In this document: one piece after another, positions 58,985 to 64,000 of the stretch | Numbering within the stretch: the stretch's first letter is position 1 | Layout: each line of letters begins with the position of its first letter | From: Pseudoalteromonas lipolytica | Lineage (GTDB): Bacteria > Pseudomonadota > Gammaproteobacteria > Enterobacterales > Alteromonadaceae | Length of the DNA: 64,000 bases | Assembly (NCBI RefSeq): GCF_900116435.1 | Contig: NZ_FPAZ01000004.1 | Span: 186,001 to 250,000 of the forward strand | Direction: 5' to 3' | The notes under the pieces: generated by a model | Told to the model about the DNA's origin: nothing | Databases searched by the model: none | Seen by the model: the letters and a program-made list of their open reading frames with translations, nothing else | Translations under genes and position numbers: made by a program

Positions 58985-59017
58985 TGTACGTAACGACAAT
59001 AATTGGATGACATTAAA

Positions 59018-59641
59018 ATGGTAAGTCAACAACTTCAAACAGGTTGTAAACCTAACACAGGTCAATTCACTGCCATGCCAGATACACCAAGCAAAGAGCT
59101 TGCAGATGCATTATTTGCAGTTGCAACGCACCGCGATAAACGGGCGTTTGCGCTGTTGTTCCAATATTTTTCGCCAAAAATAAAGCGCTTTGGAATTAAA
59201 CAATTTGGCTCTGAAGCGCAAGCGATGGAGCTTGTGCAAGAAACGCTTACTTCAGTTTGGCGCAAGGCACACCTCTATCACAAGGATAAAGGGGCTGCAA
59301 CGACATGGGTTTATACCGTGATGCGTAATGCTTCTTTCGACATGCTAAGAAAAATGAAAAGCAGTAGAGAAGAGTGTATCAGCGAAGATATTTGGCCACT
59401 TATTGATGAAGCAACTCCGGGTCAACACGAATTTAGCGACCATTTAGAAGACAAACAAATTAAGCAGTACCTTAACAAGCTGCCTCAGGCGCAACGTGAA
59501 GTTGTACGTGGGGTGTATTTTCAAGACATGTCGCAAGAACAACTTGCAGAGCATTTAAACATTCCCGTAGGCACAGTGAAGTCTCGTCTTCGCTTGGCCT
59601 TGCAGAAGTTACGCAACGAAATGGGAGACCAACATGATTAA
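59018..59641 (+). CDS. ECF RNA polymerase sigma factor, RpoE/ChrR type
   Basis: This 207-residue group-IV sigma factor has region 2 (residues ~30-105; LLFQYFSPKIKRFGIKQFG, ATTWVYTVMRNASFDMLRK) and region 4 (~140-200; LPQAQREVVRGVYFQDMSQ and PVGTVKSRLRLALQKLR). With the ChrR partner directly downstream it belongs to the ECF11 type, which answers singlet oxygen in Rhodobacter. The ATG at 59018 follows GGATGA; a TTG at 59003 is less likely. It overlaps the anti-sigma gene by eight bases and heads the photolyase operon. Confidence 0.93.
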   Translation: MVSQQLQTGCKPNTGQFTAMPDTPSKELADALFAVATHRDKRAFALLFQYFSPKIKRFGIKQFGSEAQAMELVQETLTSVWRKAHLYHKDKGAATTWVYTVMRNASFDMLRKMKSSREECISEDIWPLIDEATPGQHEFSDHLEDKQIKQYLNKLPQAQREVVRGVYFQDMSQEQLAEHLNIPVGTVKSRLRLALQKLRNEMGDQHD

Positions 59642-60284
59642 GCACCATCCTTCTAACGACATTCTCATGCAGTTCAGCGAAGGCAATTTGCCAGCATCGT
59701 TGAGTATCGCTGTCGCTATTCATGTTGAAATGTGCCCCGTGTGTAAAAAAGAGATTGCAGCACTCGAAGCCAAACAGGCTGATAATGTATTTGCAGGATT
59801 TGATGCTGATAGTGAAGATTCATTTGATGCAGGCTTATTCGATGCAATTACAGCAGACGATGCAATCGACGAAATTTACGAGCAAGCCCCCATTACGGTT
59901 GATGTTAAAGACAAAACTTACACATTGCCTCGCGCCTTAACACGTATTGGTCACAGTAACTTTATGCAACTTGGTAAGTTGGCGCGCTCACGCATTGACA
60001 TAGACGACGGTGCTTTAAGAGCCAGTCTTTTACATATTGATGCAGGGGGTGAAATTCCGGAGCACACACATACTGGATTTGAGCTAACCTTACTACTAGA
60101 GGGTGAGTTTAGTGATGAAGAAGGCAGTTACGTACCTGGAGATTTTATGATGCTTGATGGGCGTCATAATCATACGCCTAAAACGGCGCAAGGGTGCTTA
60201 TGTTTTACGGTGGTGAGCAGTGCTCTACACTTTAACAAGGGTATCAGCAAATTACTTAATCCAATTGGTAATTTGATTTATTAG
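59634..60284 (+). CDS. chrR: ChrR family anti-sigma factor (zinc, cupin)
   Basis: This 216-residue protein has an N-terminal zinc anti-sigma domain with His30, Cys34 and Cys37 (HVEMCPVC) and an early histidine (His4 or His5). The C-terminal cupin domain has His144, His146, Glu150 and a histidine near 178-180 as metal ligands. In Rhodobacter ChrR holds RpoE inactive until singlet oxygen frees it, and the cupin is needed for that signal. All the expected ligands are visible here. Overlap with the sigma gene ensures balanced synthesis. Confidence 0.93.
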   Translation: MIKHHPSNDILMQFSEGNLPASLSIAVAIHVEMCPVCKKEIAALEAKQADNVFAGFDADSEDSFDAGLFDAITADDAIDEIYEQAPITVDVKDKTYTLPRALTRIGHSNFMQLGKLARSRIDIDDGALRASLLHIDAGGEIPEHTHTGFELTLLLEGEFSDEEGSYVPGDFMMLDGRHNHTPKTAQGCLCFTVVSSALHFNKGISKLLNPIGNLIY

Positions 60285-60294
60285 TAGGAACTTT

Positions 60295-61248
60295 ATGCTG
60301 CAATCGACAATAAAAATAGGTATTAGTGCTTGCTTAGCAGGCGATAAAGTGCGTTTTGATAGTGGTCACAAAAAATCAAACTTTTGCATGGATGAGTTAG
60401 CTAATCATGTCGAGTATAAAAAGTTTTGCCCTGAAGTCGCGGTTGGTTTGCCAATACCGCGACCGACCATTCGCCAAGTGCGTGTTGGTGACACGATAAA
60501 AGTATGTCGACCAGATGGCACGGGCGATGTTGGCCCTAAACTGACAGAGTATGGTAAGCGCGTGGCAACAGAACAAACTGCTGAGTTAAGCGGTTTTGTG
60601 TTTTGTGCTAAAAGCCCAAGCTGTGGCATGGAACGGATTAAAATTTACAATGAAGCGGGTACCGGAAATACTTCTGAGGGCGTTGGTTTTTTTGCTGAGC
60701 AAATTATGGCTCACAACCCGCTACTACCCTGTGAAGAAAACGGTCGCTTAAACGATATGCATCTGCGTGAAAACTTTGTCATGCGGGTCTACACCTACAA
60801 ACATTGGCAAACGCTTAATGAGCAACCCATTACCGTGCACCGTTTAACGCAGTTTCATGCGCAATATAAATATTTGCTGATGGCTCATAATTACGAGGCG
60901 TATCGAAACTTGGGTAACTTACTGGGCACATTTGATGGCGAAGATATTAATGCGCTCGCGAATGAGTACATTTTGGGACTAATGACCGCATTAAAGAAAC
61001 CTGCTTCGCGAAAAAATAATGCCAATACCTTAATGCACTTGCAGGGGTATTTTAAAAAGTCGCTCACTAAAATTGAAAAGCAAGAGCTTCGCGATGCGAT
61101 TGATGAGTATCGAAAAGGACTTGTTCCTTTGTACGTACCGCTTACCTTAATTAAGCACCATCTAAAAATACATCCCAATGAATACCTTGCAAAGCAAGTC
61201 TATTTTGACCCTTACCCGAACGAACTGAAATTACGCTACGGAATTTAA
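60295..61248 (+). CDS. DUF523-DUF1722 (YbgA-type) protein
   Basis: This 317-residue protein fuses an N-terminal DUF523/TudS-like domain (residues ~1-155), with conserved cysteines in SACLAGDKVR, KFCPEVAVG and SPSCGMERI, to a C-terminal DUF1722/YbgA domain (~180-310). DUF523 relatives include a thiouracil desulfurase with an iron-sulfur cluster, and the three cysteines fit a cluster site. In E. coli ybgA precedes the photolyase gene, and that link is kept here with a one-base overlap, so a role in DNA or RNA light damage is a fair guess. Confidence 0.88.
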   Translation: MLQSTIKIGISACLAGDKVRFDSGHKKSNFCMDELANHVEYKKFCPEVAVGLPIPRPTIRQVRVGDTIKVCRPDGTGDVGPKLTEYGKRVATEQTAELSGFVFCAKSPSCGMERIKIYNEAGTGNTSEGVGFFAEQIMAHNPLLPCEENGRLNDMHLRENFVMRVYTYKHWQTLNEQPITVHRLTQFHAQYKYLLMAHNYEAYRNLGNLLGTFDGEDINALANEYILGLMTALKKPASRKNNANTLMHLQGYFKKSLTKIEKQELRDAIDEYRKGLVPLYVPLTLIKHHLKIHPNEYLAKQVYFDPYPNELKLRYGI

Positions 61249-62639
61249 TGAAGACATTATTTTGGTTTAGGCGCGATTTGCGCCTTTTTAATAACGACGC
61301 TTTATATCGCGCTATCGACAATGGATGCCAAGATGCGGTGTTTTTTATAACCGAAAAACAATGGCAACAACATGATGTAGCACCTATTCAGATTGATTTA
61401 TTAAAGCGCCGTTTAGCATTTTTAGGGCAACTTTTAGCTGATAAAGGCATTACATTACACCTTATTGATGCACACGATTATTCGGGGTGTGTTGATAAGC
61501 TCTCAGCGTTTTGCCAACAGCATTCTATTGAAAGTGTTTATGCAAATAATGAATACGAACTCAATGAAGTTGAACGAGATAATGCATTTTTAGCTAAAGC
61601 TGATTCGCTAGATGTACATTTTTACAGCTATGATGGTGATGTTATTGCCCCCCCAGGCAGTATTAAAAACCAAAGTGGCGAGATGTTTAAAGTGTTCACG
61701 CCTTTCAAAAATGCGTGGTTAAAGCAGTTTCAAGATACGCATTTTTATTTTGCCGAGCCTCCTAATATGCCACCTGCAGTTCAGTGGCAAGAAAATGAAT
61801 TATTAACCTCTGACGGCAGCTCCGAAAAATGGCCGGTTGATGATGAAACGCTAAGCCATGTATGTGCACGCTTTATCGACGAAAAGCTTGGTACGTATCA
61901 GGAACAACGTGATATCCCAGGTATTAAAGGCACCTCAGGTTTAAGCCCTTATTTAGCGCTGGGCATTATTAGTGTTCATCAGTTGCTGGCGCTCATTCAG
62001 CAGCGTCATCCCGATGTATTGAAAAATGCTAAAAGTAGTCTGTTTTGCTGGGTAAACGAGTTGATTTGGCGCGAGTTCTATCGTCACCTGATTGCGATTT
62101 ATCCAAATTTGAGTAAATACGCCAACTTTAACGATAAATACGATGCCCTAGCATGGCGCGACGACGAACATGACTTTAATGCGTGGTGTGAAGGTAAAAC
62201 CGGCTATCCGCTTGTGGATGCAGCAATGCGACAATTATTGCAAACCGGCTGGATGCATAACCGGTTGCGAATGGTGGTTGCTAGTTTCTTAACTAAGCAC
62301 CTCCTTATTGATTGGCGCAAAGGCGAGCGCTTTTTTATGAAACACTTGATTGATGGCGATCTGGCGTCAAACAATGGTGGATGGCAATGGGCTGCTAGCA
62401 CAGGGTGTGATGCACAACCTTATTTTCGTATTTTTAATCCAATTACCCAAAGCGAGCGCTTTGATCCAGATGGTGAGTTTATCCGTAAATATCTACCAGA
62501 GTTGGAAAAAATACCTGCGAAACACATTCACTTCCCACATGACTACTTAGCTAAACAGGGAAGTAAAAGCAGTTATTGGTCTCCAATAGTTGATCATAAA
62601 GCGGCGCGAGAGCGTGCGTTGAACGCGTTTAAGGTGTGA
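61248..62639 (+). CDS. phrB: Class I CPD DNA photolyase
   Basis: This 463-residue flavoprotein repairs UV pyrimidine dimers using light. An N-terminal antenna-binding domain (FWFRRDLRLFNNDAL) is followed by the FAD domain (WVNELIWREFYRHLI, MHNRLRMVVASFLTK, GGWQWAASTGCDAQPYFRIF). The last of these matches the class I signature of E. coli closely, and the tryptophans of the electron path are present. The ATG shares its first base with the stop of the preceding gene (TAATG). Placement under the sigma promoter suggests light- or oxidative-stress-driven expression. Confidence 0.95.
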   Translation: MKTLFWFRRDLRLFNNDALYRAIDNGCQDAVFFITEKQWQQHDVAPIQIDLLKRRLAFLGQLLADKGITLHLIDAHDYSGCVDKLSAFCQQHSIESVYANNEYELNEVERDNAFLAKADSLDVHFYSYDGDVIAPPGSIKNQSGEMFKVFTPFKNAWLKQFQDTHFYFAEPPNMPPAVQWQENELLTSDGSSEKWPVDDETLSHVCARFIDEKLGTYQEQRDIPGIKGTSGLSPYLALGIISVHQLLALIQQRHPDVLKNAKSSLFCWVNELIWREFYRHLIAIYPNLSKYANFNDKYDALAWRDDEHDFNAWCEGKTGYPLVDAAMRQLLQTGWMHNRLRMVVASFLTKHLLIDWRKGERFFMKHLIDGDLASNNGGWQWAASTGCDAQPYFRIFNPITQSERFDPDGEFIRKYLPELEKIPAKHIHFPHDYLAKQGSKSSYWSPIVDHKAARERALNAFKV

Positions 62640-62640
62640 T

Positions 62641-63069
62641 ATGGACAAGGCGACCCTTGACAGATTTATTAATGTTTATCAAACACTCAATAAAGACAAT
62701 TTGCATCTGCTTGATGAAATCTACCATCAAGATATCCAGTTTTCAGACCCCCTTCATGCAGTGGATGGTTTAGCCGCTTTACACGGCTATTTTAAAAATT
62801 TGTACGCTAATGTTATTTCTTGTGAATTTAACATCACTGATGTCGAGCACACGACCAACAAAGCCTTTATTTATTGGACAATGTTTTACCGTCATCCAAA
62901 ATTAAACAAAGGTAAAAAAATAGCGGTGGAAGGGCACAGTCGGCTCGTTTTTTCGAACGAAAAAATTATCCAACATCGCGATTATTTCGATGCGGGTGCC
63001 TTACTGTACAGACACATTCCGTTACTTGGTTCAGCAGTTCGTTTCATTGATAAAAGAGCGAGTGCATAA
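62641..63069 (+). CDS. SnoaL-like (NTF2-fold) protein
   Basis: This 142-residue protein is of the nuclear-transport-factor-2 fold. It has FINVYQTLNKDNLHLLDEIY, then FSDPLHAVDGLAALHGYF and VEGHSRLVFSNEKIIQHRDYFD, as in the SnoaL-like proteins found in ECF/ChrR-linked clusters. A small enzyme or binding role is likely; none is established. It starts two bases after phrB and shares a base with the following dehydrogenase gene. Confidence 0.85.
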   Translation: MDKATLDRFINVYQTLNKDNLHLLDEIYHQDIQFSDPLHAVDGLAALHGYFKNLYANVISCEFNITDVEHTTNKAFIYWTMFYRHPKLNKGKKIAVEGHSRLVFSNEKIIQHRDYFDAGALLYRHIPLLGSAVRFIDKRASA

Positions 63070-63779
63070 TGACAACACTAATTACAGGCGCGACATCTGG
63101 CATAGGTGAAGCGCTTGCGTATAAATACGCAGATGCTGGCGAGCAGGTTATAGCATGTGGTCGTAACACCGACAAGCTTGCTAAATTAAGTGCCCACAGC
63201 AACATTGAACGTTGTGAGTTTGATGCCACAAATTTGCAAGACATCCGTTCAAGCACCGTGGCCTACACACAATTTGATCGCGTTATATTAAACGCAGGAA
63301 ATTGTGAATATATTGATGATGCGCGTAATTTCGACAGTGCATTATTTACCCGCGTTGTAACAACAAACTTATTAAGCATGGGCTACTGCTTAGAGGCCTT
63401 GCTGCCAAAAATTAAGCCGGGTGGCCAGTTGGTCATTGTCAGTTCAAGCGTCACATATTTACCCTTGCCACGAAGCCAAGCCTATGGCGCCTCTAAGGCG
63501 GGAGTCAGTTATTTAGCAAACAGCCTTGCTGTTGATTTAAATGATGTAGACGTGACCTTGGTTCATCCCGGATTTGTGAAAACGCCTTTAACAGATAAAA
63601 ACGACTTTCCTATGCCCATGGCGGTTAGCGCAGAAAAAGCAGCTAGTTACATATACAAAGGGGTTGAAAAACGACGTAAGGAAGTGCATTTCCCTTATCG
63701 ATTTACCCTCATTTTAAAATTATTACGAATGCTTCCTACGCCATTATGGCTGAAGCTTGCAAAAGGATTATCACGTTGA
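63069..63779 (+). CDS. Short-chain dehydrogenase/reductase
   Basis: This 236-residue Rossmann enzyme has the cofactor motif [10 protein letters not shown], the NAG variant LNAGNCEY and the catalytic set Ser in VSSSVTYL with YGASK (Tyr and Lys). The arginine in ACGRNTDK after the second strand suggests NADP. The substrate is unknown; in ChrR-type operons it neighbours lipid-modifying enzymes, so a lipid or aldehyde is plausible. It overlaps the FAD gene by four bases. Confidence 0.9.
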   Translation: MTTLITGATSGIGEALAYKYADAGEQVIACGRNTDKLAKLSAHSNIERCEFDATNLQDIRSSTVAYTQFDRVILNAGNCEYIDDARNFDSALFTRVVTTNLLSMGYCLEALLPKIKPGGQLVIVSSSVTYLPLPRSQAYGASKAGVSYLANSLAVDLNDVDVTLVHPGFVKTPLTDKNDFPMPMAVSAEKAASYIYKGVEKRRKEVHFPYRFTLILKLLRMLPTPLWLKLAKGLSR

Positions 63780-64000
63780 AAAAAGTGGCCGTAATTGGGT
63801 CGGGTATAGCAGGTTTAAGCTGTGCGCACCTACTTCATAAACATTATGATGTAACAGTGTTTGAAAAAAATGACTATATAGGCGGTCACACTGCCACAAT
63901 TGATGTCAACGTTGACGGTGTTGATTATGCCGTTGATACAGGCTTTATTGTGTTTAATGATAGAACCTATCCATACTTTGAAAAATTGCTCGACCGATTG
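63776..64000 (+). CDS. FAD-dependent amine-oxidase-like protein, 3' cut by window end
   Basis: This frame runs off the window. It starts at a TTG that overlaps the dehydrogenase stop, with AAAGGA eight bases before it. Translation gives [19 protein letters not shown], an FAD-binding GxGxxG fold, then YIGGHTAT and [14 protein letters not shown], the pattern of NAD(P)-binding flavin oxidases found in RpoE/ChrR regulons. In Rhodobacter such a protein sits beside cyclopropane-type lipid enzymes. About 75 residues are visible. Confidence 0.85.
   Translation, partial: MKKVAVIGSGIAGLSCAHLLHKHYDVTVFEKNDYIGGHTATIDVNVDGVDYAVDTGFIVFNDRTYPYFEKLLDRL

Overview
The window reads as a chromosomal segment of a marine gammaproteobacterium. 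Gene content (AbgT transporter, Oar-like TonB receptor, ast arginine catabolism, a full glycogen operon, a nos cluster, an ECF/ChrR stress operon) and the AT-rich intergenic DNA point to Alteromonadales, most likely a Pseudoalteromonas-like organism. That assignment is inference from gene content. I saw no rRNA, tRNA, CRISPR array, phage or intact insertion sequence.

Layout. 1-9.1 kb: the 3' part of a DUF5916 outer-membrane protein, a lipoprotein, a small secreted phosphatase-like protein, an outer-membrane barrel, an AbgT transporter, two small conserved proteins, a two-domain thioredoxin-like protein and a QEGLA/MATCAP metallopeptidase. 9.3-12.3 kb: a large Oar-like TonB receptor. 12.4-19.3 kb: a fold-III ornithine/lysine decarboxylase, then DUF1338-astD-astA-astC on the minus strand with a divergent Lrp/AsnC regulator. 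19.3-22.2 kb: a membrane-anchored propeller-like protein and a GGDEF-EAL enzyme. 22.7-34.7 kb: the glycogen operon (CBM48 protein, malQ, glgB, glgX, glgP, glgC, glgA), tightly packed and complete for synthesis and breakdown.

34.8-41.0 kb: an EAL-HDOD protein, a DUF418 membrane protein, an orphan periplasmic binding protein, rluF, a lipoprotein and an unrecognised 315-residue protein. 41.1-48.8 kb: nosRZDFYL on the minus strand for N2O respiration. A 1 kb gene-free region follows, holding a candidate NarL/NarP site, an FNR-like site and what looks like a decayed transposase fragment. 49.8-57.6 kb: a secreted amidase, an RND pump with a lipoprotein adaptor and divergent LysR regulator, an alkyltransferase-like protein and a hemolysin III/TrhA membrane protein.

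57.9-64 kb: a small secreted protein, a 37-residue membrane protein with a very strong ribosome binding site, a LON-domain protein, then an apparent seven-gene operon: ECF sigma factor, ChrR anti-sigma, DUF523-DUF1722 protein, DNA photolyase, SnoaL-like protein, short-chain dehydrogenase and the start of an FAD oxidase. This matches the RpoE/ChrR singlet-oxygen (photo-oxidative) response known from Rhodobacter. The LON-domain gene and the sigma operon each carry an upstream element of identical form, TGATCN-N16-CGTAA, which suggests that both are read by this sigma factor.

Several start codons were moved inward from the longest reading frame, where a ribosome binding site, a signal peptide or a neighbour's end favours an internal ATG. 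Each case is noted in its entry.
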